A DNA stretch of 64,000 bases from Patescibacteria group bacterium (GTDB lineage: Bacteria; Patescibacteriota; Microgenomatia; UBA1406; GWC2-37-13): assembly GCA_025057905.1 (NCBI GenBank), contig JANWUX010000002.1, positions 62,001 to 126,000 on the forward strand, in the 5' to 3' direction. Position 1 is the stretch's first letter. The number at the start of each line of letters is the position of its first letter. Shown here piece by piece: positions 8,550 through 17,471 of this stretch. Below the pieces are notes generated by a model, which searched no databases, was not told the origin of the DNA, and saw only the letters and a list, made by a program, of their open reading frames with translations. A program made the position numbers and the translations under genes.

Positions 8550-9755
8550 ATGTCTTCTTTTACCCCTTCAGAAAGGGTCCTAAAAAACTACGCTCGTGTT
8601 ATGGTTGATTTTGCTCTTGGAAAGGGAAAAGGAGTAAAAAGAGGAGAGGTTGTTTTTATTCAGTATGATCTAGAAGCCAAACCTCTGGCTCTTGTGGTCT
8701 TTGAGCGTGTACTTGAGATTGGTGCTCAACCTATGACTCGCTGCTATGATGAAGATTTCGAAAAAAAGTTTCTTGAGATTGCCAGTGAGAATCAGTTGAG
8801 ATTTCTCCCAAAAAAGTACACTAAATCACTCGTCGAGACAATTGACCATCGAGTTTATCTCATGGCACCTAAAGATCCTTTTCTTTTGAAAGACATTGAT
8901 CCAAAAAGAATCATCTTGGCTAATCAAAGTAAGAACTACGTAAAAAAACTGATTTTTGAAAAAGAGGATATGGGGAAGCTTACTTGGTCGCTTTGTTTAT
9001 ATGGAACTGAAGGTATGGCTAAAGAGGCCGGTTTGTCACTTAAGGACTTTTGGCAAGAGATCATTAACGCCTGTTTTTTGGATTTTGAGGACCCGTTAAA
9101 GAGATGGCAAGAGGTTTTTTCTCAGATTGAAAAAATCCGCCAAAAACTAAATCAACTGCCAATTGACAAGATTCATCTGGTGGCCAAGCAGACTGATTTA
9201 TGGATCACTCTGGGTGAAAAAAGAATCTGGCAAGGAGGAAGAGGGGCCAATATTCCTTCATTTGAGATCTTTACTTCTCCTGACTGGCGCGGGACGAAAG
9301 GAACAATTTACTTCAACTTTCCTCTATATCGGTACGGTAACCTAATTAAGGACATCTATCTTGAGTTTCAGGAAGGAAGAGTTATCAAGGCCAAAGCTTC
9401 AAGAAATGAGAAGCTAATTCAGGAATTGATTGGTCAAAAAAACGCTGACAAAATCGGCGAGTTTTCTCTTACAGACAAGCGATTTTCCCGAATTAATAGA
9501 TTTATGGCCAATACTTTATACGATGAAAACTTCGGAGGCAAGTGGGGTAACAGTCACCTTGCTTTGGGATCTTCTTATCATGATTGTTTTTTGGGCGACA
9601 AGAAAAGAATGAGAAAGGAAGCCTGGGAAAAACTAGGTTTCAATAACTCAATTGAACATACTGACATTATCAACACCGAAAGAAAACAAGTTGAGGTGAT
9701 CTTGAGGAATGGCGTAAGTAAAGTTATTTACAAGGATGGCAAATTTTTGATATAA
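8550..9755 (+). CDS. M29-family metallo-aminopeptidase (AmpS/PepS-like)
   Basis: This 401-residue protein matches the usual M29 length of about 400-415. Diagnostic segments are VKRGEVVFIQYDLEAKPLA at the N-terminus, NIPSFEIFTSPDWRGTKG around the first metal ligand, and ENFGGKWGNSHLALGSSYHDCF near the C-terminus, which carries conserved His/Asp ligands of the dinuclear metal centre. It removes N-terminal amino acids in the cytoplasm and may feed amino-acid salvage. It is followed 26 bp later by a CBS protein gene on the same strand. Confidence 0.88.
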   Translation: MSSFTPSERVLKNYARVMVDFALGKGKGVKRGEVVFIQYDLEAKPLALVVFERVLEIGAQPMTRCYDEDFEKKFLEIASENQLRFLPKKYTKSLVETIDHRVYLMAPKDPFLLKDIDPKRIILANQSKNYVKKLIFEKEDMGKLTWSLCLYGTEGMAKEAGLSLKDFWQEIINACFLDFEDPLKRWQEVFSQIEKIRQKLNQLPIDKIHLVAKQTDLWITLGEKRIWQGGRGANIPSFEIFTSPDWRGTKGTIYFNFPLYRYGNLIKDIYLEFQEGRVIKAKASRNEKLIQELIGQKNADKIGEFSLTDKRFSRINRFMANTLYDENFGGKWGNSHLALGSSYHDCFLGDKKRMRKEAWEKLGFNNSIEHTDIINTERKQVEVILRNGVSKVIYKDGKFLI

Positions 9756-9781
9756 ATTATCACAAAGGGACAAGATTAGGA

Positions 9782-10651
9782 ATGAGACTCTTAAATCTTT
9801 TGAAAGAGAATAACATCATCAAAGCTTCATTAGATGACAGTCTTCACACCGTTTTGAAAAAATTGTCAACCTCTCACGATGCTGCCTTTGTCTTTGATGA
9901 TAAAGGAAAATTTGTTGGCCTAATTAATCCTTATCATCATCTTATAAAGAACTCATATCCGGCGAACACTCGGATAAAGAATTGTCTATTTCATCCACCA
10001 AAAATTCATCTCAATTATCCTCTAACCAAAGTCGTCGAGCTTTTTATTCAGTCAAAAGTTCATTATTTACCTGTTTTTGACAATCAAGAAAACTTCATCG
10101 GGATAATTTCTGCAAGAAGAATTCTTAACTACCTAAAGACTCTTCCAATTTTTGGGGTAAAAATCAGCGAGTTTATAAAAAATAAGCGTTTGCCAATTGT
10201 TGTCAATGTTTCAGATTCAATCTCAAAAGCTCTTGGAATATTCAAGAAGGAAAAGATTTCGAAGCTAATTGTTGTGTCGAAAGACAACAAAGTCAAGGGG
10301 ATTCTTAGCTTCTATGACCTGATCAATCTTCTAAGTTTTCCCAAAAGTCGTGAGTCAAGAGGCGAGCGAATTGGCTCAAAGACAAGCTATCTTAATAAGC
10401 CTGCCTCTGATTACTGCAAAACAGTATTCTTGACGGTAAAAAAAGATGATAATCTTAGCAAAGTGGCTCAGTTAATCATCAATAAGTCGATTGGCAGCGT
10501 TGTTATTGTTGATGAGGAAAACAGGCCTGTAAATATCATCACCACGCGAGATCTTTTATCTCATTATATCATTCGCTCTAAGGCAGGCTTTCTAAAAAAA
10601 GTAACCTCAAAAATAAAATCGGTTCTTCCTCTAAAAGAAAAGCCATCATGA
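9782..10651 (+). CDS. CBS-domain protein (four CBS motifs)
   Basis: This 289-residue protein comprises two Bateman modules. Repeats are visible as DDSLHTVLKKL..FVFDDKGKFVGLI, YPLTKVVELFIQ..LPVFDNQENFIGII, SDSISKALGIF..LIVVSKDNKVKGIL and DDNLSKVAQLI..VVIVDEENRPVNIIT. CBS pairs bind adenine nucleotides and regulate partners, but no catalytic domain is attached. Its stop overlaps the ATG of the next glycosyltransferase gene (ATGA), implying coupled translation. Confidence 0.82.
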   Translation: MRLLNLLKENNIIKASLDDSLHTVLKKLSTSHDAAFVFDDKGKFVGLINPYHHLIKNSYPANTRIKNCLFHPPKIHLNYPLTKVVELFIQSKVHYLPVFDNQENFIGIISARRILNYLKTLPIFGVKISEFIKNKRLPIVVNVSDSISKALGIFKKEKISKLIVVSKDNKVKGILSFYDLINLLSFPKSRESRGERIGSKTSYLNKPASDYCKTVFLTVKKDDNLSKVAQLIINKSIGSVVIVDEENRPVNIITTRDLLSHYIIRSKAGFLKKVTSKIKSVLPLKEKPS

Positions 10652-12510
10652 AGATAAATATCGGCCTAATTTTAATCCTGATAATCGCCTTTCTTTTTAG
10701 ATTTAACAATCTAAACTGGGATCAATACCAGCATCTTCATCCTGACGAGAGATTTTTGACTTTAGTGGGAATAAAGATGATCTGGCCAGAGAGTCTGCTT
10801 GAGTATCTTGATCCACAACGATCGAAGCTTAATCCATTTAATCTTGGAGAAGGTTTTTTTGTCTATGGGAGCTTTCCTTTGACAATCGTTAAGTATTTGG
10901 CGCTTAATCTAAATTTAGATACCTACAATTATTTCAACATCGTTGGAAGATATGTGTCTGCTTTTCTTGATTTTCTAGTGGTGATCTTAGTTTACAAGGT
11001 TTCGAAGTTATTCATTACCCAAAAGATTATCAACTTTAGATCGTCATTCTTGAGAAATTATTCTCCTCTTCTAGCCAGCTTTTTTTATGGAGTTTCTGTT
11101 TATCCGATTCAGGCGGCTCATTTCTTTACCACGGATACTTTCTTAAATTTTTTTTTGTTTGGTAGTTTTTATTTTTGCCTTCGATTTTCACTCTCTTTTT
11201 CAAAAAGTGGTTTTTTCACCAAAATCAGATTGTCACGGCTTTTTTTTCTTTTTGTCTCGGCGATTTTTCTTGGTTTAGCTTTTGGGTCAAAAATTAGCGC
11301 CATAGTTATTCTTCCTCTAAATCTTGCAGCCATGGTAAGTCTTTGGTTTCTAAAAGTTAGAGATCTCGTTTTGACTAAGAAAAAAATATCACTGTTGAGG
11401 CATTTTTTGCCCCTGGTTTTTTTTGTTTTCCTTTATCTTTCAATGGCTTATCTAAGTTTGCGTCTTACCAATCCATTCTACTTCAACTCAGCAAATTTTT
11501 TTGATCTTCGGCTTAACAATCAGTTTATCTCAAGCCTTAAAACCTTGATCGCTCTTAGTCGGGAAGATGCCTGGTATCCGCCGGGGGTTCAATGGCTAAA
11601 CAAGCCTTGGTGGTATCTTTTGACAACAACTTTCTTTGCTGGTTTGGGTCCAGTGAATTTTATTGTTATGCTAGCCGGAGTTTCCTGGTATTTGAAGAGG
11701 ATTATAAATCATAAACCTAGAAAAGAGGAGTTAATTTTAATTCTTGTTCTTTTGTGGCTAGTTGGTCTTTTTTTTTATCAGTCAATTCAGTTTGTCAAAT
11801 CAATCAGGTACACCCTCTATCTTTATCCTTTCTTTGCTTTTTTTGGTGGTTTGGGAATTGGCGTTATTATTGAGTTACTAAAGTCTACTGACCTTTTTAA
11901 GACAAGGAAATTTTTTTTAAATATCTTCAAGATTATTGTCGCTTTTGCTCTTTTAGCTTGGCCAATTTTATTTTCAACCATTTACCTCAATAAACACACT
12001 CGAGTGGAAGCCTCGGAGTGGATTTATGAAAAAATTCCTGATAGAACGATAATTGCTGGCGAGTATTGGGATGATCCTCTTCCTCTTGCTGTTTCTAATC
12101 CTCAGGGAAAGACGATCAAGATCGAACTTTTGCCAATTTTTGATCCTGATACTCTTGACAAGTGGCGAAAGATGAAAGAAATCTTAACCAAAGCTCATTA
12201 TTACATATTATCCTCAAATCGAGGATGGGGGAGTATATCAACAGTTCCTGAGAGATACCCGATAATGACAAAGTTTTATGAGAGTTTATTAAAGCAAGAA
12301 TGTTTCAGCCTCCGGGAGTTTTGTAGTGATAAAGATTGTCAGCCTCAGATAATTATCGGTTCCTATTCTTCTGATAGATTTTGTTTTCGAAAAATTAAAG
12401 AGTTCTTACCATATTACTACCAATTTCTTCGATATCCGGAGAATCTTATTGAAGAAACTTTTACTGTCTATGATCATCCTACGGTCATGGTATTTAGAAA
12501 AGAAAATTAG
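10648..12510 (+). CDS. GT-C membrane glycosyltransferase (GT39/ArnT-like)
   Basis: This 620-residue polytopic protein opens with a first helix and the loop LNWDQYQHLHPDERFL, where the acidic residues sit in the first extracytoplasmic loop typical of GT-C enzymes. About ten to twelve hydrophobic helices follow, then a soluble C-terminal domain of about 170 residues. It would transfer sugar from a polyprenyl-phosphate donor on the outer face of the membrane. It overlaps the CBS gene by 4 bp and converges with the methyltransferase gene, overlapping by 4 bp. Confidence 0.75.
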   Translation: MKINIGLILILIIAFLFRFNNLNWDQYQHLHPDERFLTLVGIKMIWPESLLEYLDPQRSKLNPFNLGEGFFVYGSFPLTIVKYLALNLNLDTYNYFNIVGRYVSAFLDFLVVILVYKVSKLFITQKIINFRSSFLRNYSPLLASFFYGVSVYPIQAAHFFTTDTFLNFFLFGSFYFCLRFSLSFSKSGFFTKIRLSRLFFLFVSAIFLGLAFGSKISAIVILPLNLAAMVSLWFLKVRDLVLTKKKISLLRHFLPLVFFVFLYLSMAYLSLRLTNPFYFNSANFFDLRLNNQFISSLKTLIALSREDAWYPPGVQWLNKPWWYLLTTTFFAGLGPVNFIVMLAGVSWYLKRIINHKPRKEELILILVLLWLVGLFFYQSIQFVKSIRYTLYLYPFFAFFGGLGIGVIIELLKSTDLFKTRKFFLNIFKIIVAFALLAWPILFSTIYLNKHTRVEASEWIYEKIPDRTIIAGEYWDDPLPLAVSNPQGKTIKIELLPIFDPDTLDKWRKMKEILTKAHYYILSSNRGWGSISTVPERYPIMTKFYESLLKQECFSLREFCSDKDCQPQIIIGSYSSDRFCFRKIKEFLPYYYQFLRYPENLIEETFTVYDHPTVMVFRKEN

Positions 12511-13364
12511 AAATTCGAGTGTTGGATTTCTTTTTGTCTTTTATCGAGTTTTTTTAGTAAGACGATGATATTCGTAGATGTTCTTGATTGACAATTAAAG
12601 AGAGATTCCAAATGTGTTGGCAAGTGGAAAATGAATGATATCAGCTTTGCTAATCTTTTATTTTCATTAAAATTAAAACGATTCACACTTTGTAAATTAA
12701 AACTTTCAACAATATTCTTCCCTAGGCCATAAATCATAAAATGACTTAATGGCCAGCAGAATCTAATGAGATACTTTGTTTCTAGAATTTCAAGGCCAGC
12801 TTGAGTGACAACTTTTCTTAAATTATTGGAGGAGTAAAGTCTTTCATGATCGGCCCAAATACCAGCTAGCCACCAGGTGTTCTTATTTACGTGAATTTTA
12901 AAAAATTTCATTAAAATCCAATTAAGGGGATCCCAAAGAAAAGGAAATTCTTCATTTGGCACAGTGATGATTAGATAACCTTTGTCTTTTAAAACTCTTT
13001 TTAGTTCTCTTAAGGCCCCCACGTCATCTTTAAGATGCTCAATGACCTCTGAACAGATAATCAGATCAAAATAATTGTCTTGATAACTGGTCTTCTGGAT
13101 ACTTTGTTTCTTCACAAAAACCCGGGAATCATCGCTTGTTATTTGATTGGCAATCTTCAAGTAATGATCATTTATGTCAATACCGTGAATTTCTCTAATG
13201 AAGGGAAAATATGTCAAGGCCTTTAGGTAAAAACCTCGACCGCAGCCGGCATCGAGGACTTTTTTTGGTTTTAATGTTTCTACTTTTTCCAAGATATATC
13301 TTGCTCTTTCTAGAAAAGCCGGATCAATCTCACTCTGTAAAAAATTTCTTAATTTTTCTATCAT
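12507..13364 (-). CDS. Class I SAM-dependent methyltransferase
   Basis: This 285-residue protein has a SAM-binding core: KVLDAGCGRGFYLKAL (motif I), IHGIDINDHYLKIA (acidic loop) and FDLIICSEVIEHLKD (motif post-I/II, common in glycan and ubiquinone-type methyltransferases). The start overlaps the 3' end of the upstream HAD-GT4 gene by 35 bp, so the two are coupled. The context favours methylation of a glycan or lipid-linked sugar; the acceptor is unknown. Confidence 0.82.
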   Translation of the reverse strand: MIEKLRNFLQSEIDPAFLERARYILEKVETLKPKKVLDAGCGRGFYLKALTYFPFIREIHGIDINDHYLKIANQITSDDSRVFVKKQSIQKTSYQDNYFDLIICSEVIEHLKDDVGALRELKRVLKDKGYLIITVPNEEFPFLWDPLNWILMKFFKIHVNKNTWWLAGIWADHERLYSSNNLRKVVTQAGLEILETKYLIRFCWPLSHFMIYGLGKNIVESFNLQSVNRFNFNENKRLAKLISFIFHLPTHLESLFNCQSRTSTNIIVLLKKLDKRQKEIQHSNF

Positions 13365-15036
13365 CAGTCTTTTTTTTGATAAATTTAAGAAACAGAAGAT
13401 AGTTTTTTACTATTTTTTCTTTTTGATTAAAAATTTTGTTTATTTTAATTGCTAAATCAAGATAATCTTCTTTATTAAAAAGTAAACCGAATTTGGTTTT
13501 TTTAACAAGATATCTCGCTCCAGGAATATCAGCGACCAGGCACGGTTTGCCATTGATCATCGCTTCCATTTGCATTAGATTAAAACAATCAGATCTTGAA
13601 GGAACAATAAAAAAATCAATCATTTGATAAAAGTCTACCAGTTCCTGATCGTTCAAATGACCTAAAAAGGTAAGCCATCTTTTTAATCTTGATATTTCTG
13701 GTTTTAATATTTCAAAAGTTTTTTCATAACCAATTTTTGTCTTTCCGCCAAAAACAAAATGAGCGTTTTTTAGATATTTATTAGCTTCGGGAATTGCTTT
13801 GAGAAGAATATCAAAACCCTTTTCCTCAACAAAGCGTCCGCCAAATCCAAAAAGGATTTTTCCACTGTCTTTAAGTGATTTTAGTTTTCTGTAAATGTCA
13901 CTATGTTGAGATTGACTTTTAACCATCGAAACTGGAGGGATCAACGGTTGGAATTTATTTAAGAAATATTTCATTACTCTAGAGTGCTGAGCATAGTCTT
14001 TGGTGTAAGTGCTTACTTTATCTGCAAAAAAAAAGCTCACCAGAGTTGAGATATCAAATATTTTTTCTATGACAATATTAAATAATCCCTTGGTCAGTTT
14101 TAAATCACCTTGATGAAAAATAATGAGTTTTTTTTTGAAAAATTTAGCTACTAACGAAAGAGGCAAAATATTTGATAGTGGAGAGTTTAGAAAGACGATA
14201 TCGCTTCTTTTTAAAATTGAGATAAATGTAAATATCAAGGAGATGGAATATTTTACTCTACTAAATGAAAAGAGATAATTTTTTCTTATTATCACTACTC
14301 CTTTTGGTCCTTCGTCAATCTTTTTTAAATTTTTTTTAAATCTGACCGTCAAAATTTTTATGTTGAAATCTTTTTTAATCACCTGAGACAGATTGTAAAT
14401 TGATTTTGAGATGCCAGTCCAATGAGGATAGTAATAATCAGAAACTATTAAAATTGTTTTCTTTCCAACAATATCATTGATATAGGAAACAACTTCCTTA
14501 AGAGAAGAAAATTTGTAGGTGTAGTTTATTCTGCAGTCTAAAAGATTTGTTATCCAGAAAACTTTCAATTTTGGATAGTTTTTTTTTAATTTTTTAACGA
14601 TGTCAAAATTATCCTCGACAAAAAAATCAAGGTTTAATCTTTTGATAACTTTACTTTTATAGATATCGGGTTGCTCATTTTTTTTGTTGAAAAAATAGCC
14701 AGAAAAGAGCCTTTCTTTGTCGATCTTTCTCACCCAGGACCAAAAGTCTCTCTCTAAAAAACGGTAACGTGAGGAGACAATGTAGGCTTTAATTTTTTTT
14801 TCCTTTGCTAAGGCTTTTATTTCCTCAATTCCAGCTTGGGGAAAGAGGCTTGTTTTGTGAAAAAATTGCCAAAAAAGCTTTTCTAGCTTTGTTTTTGGAA
14901 AATAAAATTTATCAACGTCGCTTTTGAGAAGGTATTTTTTGAAAAAAAAGATAATCGGCCTTAAAATTCTAGCTGGATTGTACAACAAGACTCCATCTAG
15001 ATCAAAACCAACTCTTAAAGGCCTTTTTTCTACCAT
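13330..15036 (-). CDS. Fusion of HAD-like domain with GT4 glycosyltransferase
   Basis: This 568-residue protein joins two domains. Residues about 1-190 form a HAD/nucleotidase-like domain (VGFDLDGVLLYN motif I, AYIVSSRYRFLERDF motif II, FFVEDNFDIVKKL motif IV). Residues about 195-568 form a GT4 glycosyltransferase (VSDYYYPHWTGISKSIYNL, FGGRFVEEKGFDILLKA, and DFFIVPSRSDCFNLMQMEAMINGKPCLV carrying the E-x7-E-like region). A phosphatase joined to a transferase could couple donor or acceptor dephosphorylation to glycosyl transfer. It is upstream of and overlaps the methyltransferase gene. Confidence 0.8.
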   Translation of the reverse strand: MVEKRPLRVGFDLDGVLLYNPARILRPIIFFFKKYLLKSDVDKFYFPKTKLEKLFWQFFHKTSLFPQAGIEEIKALAKEKKIKAYIVSSRYRFLERDFWSWVRKIDKERLFSGYFFNKKNEQPDIYKSKVIKRLNLDFFVEDNFDIVKKLKKNYPKLKVFWITNLLDCRINYTYKFSSLKEVVSYINDIVGKKTILIVSDYYYPHWTGISKSIYNLSQVIKKDFNIKILTVRFKKNLKKIDEGPKGVVIIRKNYLFSFSRVKYSISLIFTFISILKRSDIVFLNSPLSNILPLSLVAKFFKKKLIIFHQGDLKLTKGLFNIVIEKIFDISTLVSFFFADKVSTYTKDYAQHSRVMKYFLNKFQPLIPPVSMVKSQSQHSDIYRKLKSLKDSGKILFGFGGRFVEEKGFDILLKAIPEANKYLKNAHFVFGGKTKIGYEKTFEILKPEISRLKRWLTFLGHLNDQELVDFYQMIDFFIVPSRSDCFNLMQMEAMINGKPCLVADIPGARYLVKKTKFGLLFNKEDYLDLAIKINKIFNQKEKIVKNYLLFLKFIKKKTDDRKIKKFFTE

Positions 15037-15050
15037 TGAGCTATTTTGAA

Positions 15051-15713
15051 TTATCGAATTGGAGGAATAAGAAGCCTTATAATAAAATTAGCAGTTGGTC
15101 TAAGGAAGTTGTCCAGCATTGAAAACCCCCCGATAGGAATGATCATCAAAATTAAAAAAATCAGACCATATTTTTCTAGTCGGTACCACTCTTGAGCTCT
15201 CTCTCTTGAAAGAATACCCCCAACAATTTTGAAGCCGTCAAGAGGAGCAACCGGGATGAGATTAAAAAGTCCCAGAAAAATATTTATCTGAATAACGGGG
15301 ACAAGAAATAAAAAACCTATAGTTTTTAAAAAATAACTTTCAAAAAAAATAAACAATCTGAGCAAGGAAGAAGATAAAATAGCCAAGATAAAATTTGATA
15401 GCGGACCGGCAAAGGAGACTAACGCAGTGTCCTTTCGGGGATTTTTAAGATTGAAGGGGTCAATTTCCACCGGGCGGCCCCAGCCAAAGCCGAAAAAAAA
15501 TAGGAACAAAATGCCCAAGGGATCTAAATGTGATCTTGGATTGAGATTGAGTCTTCCTTGAAGCTTTGGAGTTGGGTCGCCCAGTTGATAGGCAGTCCAA
15601 GCGTGGGCGAACTCGTGGATGGTAATGGCAAGGACAAGAACGACTAGATAAACAAAAAAAAGAGCTGGATTTTCAGAGAGTAAGTTGATCACTAATTGGG
15701 CAAAAATAACCAA
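15051..15713 (-). CDS. Site-2 protease family (M50) membrane metalloprotease
   Basis: This protein of about 220 residues has the zinc motif HEFAHAW in an early membrane helix and the second metal motif NLIPVAPLDGFKIVGG, the hallmark of the short M50 group. It has no PDZ domain. It would cleave membrane proteins within the bilayer. The track start is a TTG; a GTG at 15692 is also possible. It is divergent from rpmB, 61 bp between the starts. Confidence 0.85.
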   Translation of the reverse strand: MVIFAQLVINLLSENPALFFVYLVVLVLAITIHEFAHAWTAYQLGDPTPKLQGRLNLNPRSHLDPLGILFLFFFGFGWGRPVEIDPFNLKNPRKDTALVSFAGPLSNFILAILSSSLLRLFIFFESYFLKTIGFLFLVPVIQINIFLGLFNLIPVAPLDGFKIVGGILSRERAQEWYRLEKYGLIFLILMIIPIGGFSMLDNFLRPTANFIIRLLIPPIR

Positions 15714-15774
15714 AAAAAATATTAAAAAGCTTGGGTTGATAAATATTTTATCAAATGTTATTATATTTAGATCT

Positions 15775-16104
15775 ATGGCAAACGCCTGCTACCACTGCGG
15801 AAAAAAAGCAATTTTTGGCCGGTCTCATACTCACCATCGAGGTGTCGCCGGTGGTCGGTGGAAAAAGAGAGCTCAAAAAACCAGAAGAATCTTTAGGGTA
15901 AATCTTCTGAAGGTGACTATAGTCGAAAACAAGCAGGAAAAAAGAGTAAAGCTTTGTTCCAAGTGCTTGAAGCGAATCAAGAAAGATCTTCGCGAGGGTA
16001 AAAGACCATTTCTCACCGTCAAGCATTTTCAGTCTCAATTTTTGTTGACGGCAAAAAAGGAAACCAATCTTAAGCTTTCTTCTGCCTCGTTGCCAGCAAA
16101 TTAA
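15775..16104 (+). CDS. rpmB: 50S ribosomal protein bL28
   Basis: I take ATG 15775, giving MANACYHCGKKAIFGRSHTH, because this is the canonical bL28 N-terminus. The track extends 90 bases too far upstream. The product is 109 residues, with Cys pairs CYHCG and LCSKCL forming a zinc site, and the conserved basic stretch AGGRWKKRAQKTRRIF. It is a structural component of the large ribosomal subunit. The C-terminus extends past the usual bL28 length of about 60-80 residues. It converges with def, overlapping by 4 bp. Confidence 0.93.
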   Translation: MANACYHCGKKAIFGRSHTHHRGVAGGRWKKRAQKTRRIFRVNLLKVTIVENKQEKRVKLCSKCLKRIKKDLREGKRPFLTVKHFQSQFLLTAKKETNLKLSSASLPAN

Positions 16105-16631
16105 AGATTGATCTCCTCTAAATGATCATTTTTTTGCTGATAGATTTTTTGATTTTGTTCCAAAGCTCGCTGAGTAAAAAGAATCCCTTTTAGATGGTCA
16201 ATCTCATGTTGAATAATTTTTGCTTCAAAACCCGTAAACCACTTTTTTTTTCTAATTCCGCTCTCGTCTTGGTATTCGAGAAGAACTCGCCAGGCTCGGT
16301 CTACTGTTGCCCAGATTCCTGGAATCGACAGACAACCTTCGAGAGTTAATTTTTTTTTGGGGTAAGAAGCTTTTTTTTTCGAGAATTGGGCCTCGACTAT
16401 TCTCGGGTTGACAAAGATTTTTATCTTAGATTTTTTTTGGGGCTTGATGATAAACAGAGAAAGATCAAAACCAACTTGATTGGCAGCTAAACCAACTCCC
16501 GGAGGATTAGTTTGAGCCTTCAGTGTCTCAATCATTTCTTTTATGATTTTTTTTAAACTGCCATCAAAACGCTCAATAGTTTTAGTTGGTGAAGAGAGTC
16601 GAGGATCAGGAACAGTGAGAATTTTTCGCAT
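16101..16631 (-). CDS. def: Peptide deformylase
   Basis: This 176-residue protein has all three PDF motifs: GVGLAANQVG (motif 1), EGCLSIPG (motif 2 with the metal-binding Cys) and HEIDHLKGILF (motif 3, HExxH). It removes the formyl group from the N-terminal methionine of nascent proteins, with Fe2+ or Zn2+ as cofactor. Length and start (MRKILTVPDPRL) are typical. It stands alone on the minus strand between rpmB and a GT2 gene. Confidence 0.95.
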   Translation of the reverse strand: MRKILTVPDPRLSSPTKTIERFDGSLKKIIKEMIETLKAQTNPPGVGLAANQVGFDLSLFIIKPQKKSKIKIFVNPRIVEAQFSKKKASYPKKKLTLEGCLSIPGIWATVDRAWRVLLEYQDESGIRKKKWFTGFEAKIIQHEIDHLKGILFTQRALEQNQKIYQQKNDHLEEINL

Positions 16632-16674
16632 ATACAGCTATAGGTATTTATTATAATACTCCTAAAAACCAGGT

Positions 16675-17463
16675 ATGATGAAAAAGCCAAAACTTTCACT
16701 CTGTCTGGCTGTTTTTAATGAGGAGAGAAACATTCACCTTCCGCTTCAATCAGCATCAGACCTCACTGATGAAATTGTAATTGTTGACGGCGGTTCAACT
16801 GACAAAACGCTTGATATTGCCCGAAGATTCGGTAAGAAGGTGAGAATTTTTTACCGCAAAAATCAGTCGATGTTTCACAGAAATAAGCAGCTTGCCATTG
16901 AAAAGGCCAGAGGAGAGTGGATTCTTCAGCTGGATGCTGATGAGGAGTTAACTGACGAGCTTAAAAAAGAAATTAAAAATATAATAAATAACCCACAGAA
17001 AAAAGAGATCGCCGGCTACTGGATTCCAAGAAAAAATTGGTTTCTAACTCGTTTTCTTTATAAAGGCGGTCAGTACCCTGACTACACCCTTCGACTTTAT
17101 CGGCGAGGTAAAGCTAATTTTCCTTGCCAGAGTGTTCACGAAAATGTCAAGATAGCCGGCCCGGTTGGTTACTTAAAAAATCCAATTCTTCACTATGCCG
17201 ATCCTGATTTTTCGAGGTATCTTTATCGATGGGATCGTTACACAACCTTTGAAGTTGAAGAGATTTTGTCTAAAAAAAATAAGACCAAGAAACCTTCATT
17301 TTTTGAATATTTTTTCATAAAGCCTGGAGTGACCTTTTTTTCTCTTTATTTTAGACACAAAGGTTTTCTAGATGGGTTTGCCGGATTTGTTTTTGCCCTG
17401 TTTTCCGCTATTAGATTTTGGGTGATATTTATCAAATGGAAGACATGCCAGGTAAACAAATGA
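16675..17463 (+). CDS. GT2 family glycosyltransferase (WaaE/KdtX-like)
   Basis: This 262-residue GT-A enzyme has LCLAVFNEERNI at the N-terminus, IVDGGSTDKT, and LQLDADEELTDEL as the DxD-like metal site. CQSVHENVKIAG and LKNPILHYADPD resemble the lipooligosaccharide-type GT2 branch. A C-terminal hydrophobic segment (FAGFVFALFSAIRFWVIFI) probably tethers it to the membrane. It would add a sugar to a lipid-linked acceptor. Confidence 0.86.
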   Translation: MMKKPKLSLCLAVFNEERNIHLPLQSASDLTDEIVIVDGGSTDKTLDIARRFGKKVRIFYRKNQSMFHRNKQLAIEKARGEWILQLDADEELTDELKKEIKNIINNPQKKEIAGYWIPRKNWFLTRFLYKGGQYPDYTLRLYRRGKANFPCQSVHENVKIAGPVGYLKNPILHYADPDFSRYLYRWDRYTTFEVEEILSKKNKTKKPSFFEYFFIKPGVTFFSLYFRHKGFLDGFAGFVFALFSAIRFWVIFIKWKTCQVNK

Positions 17464-17471
17464 AGAGACTT

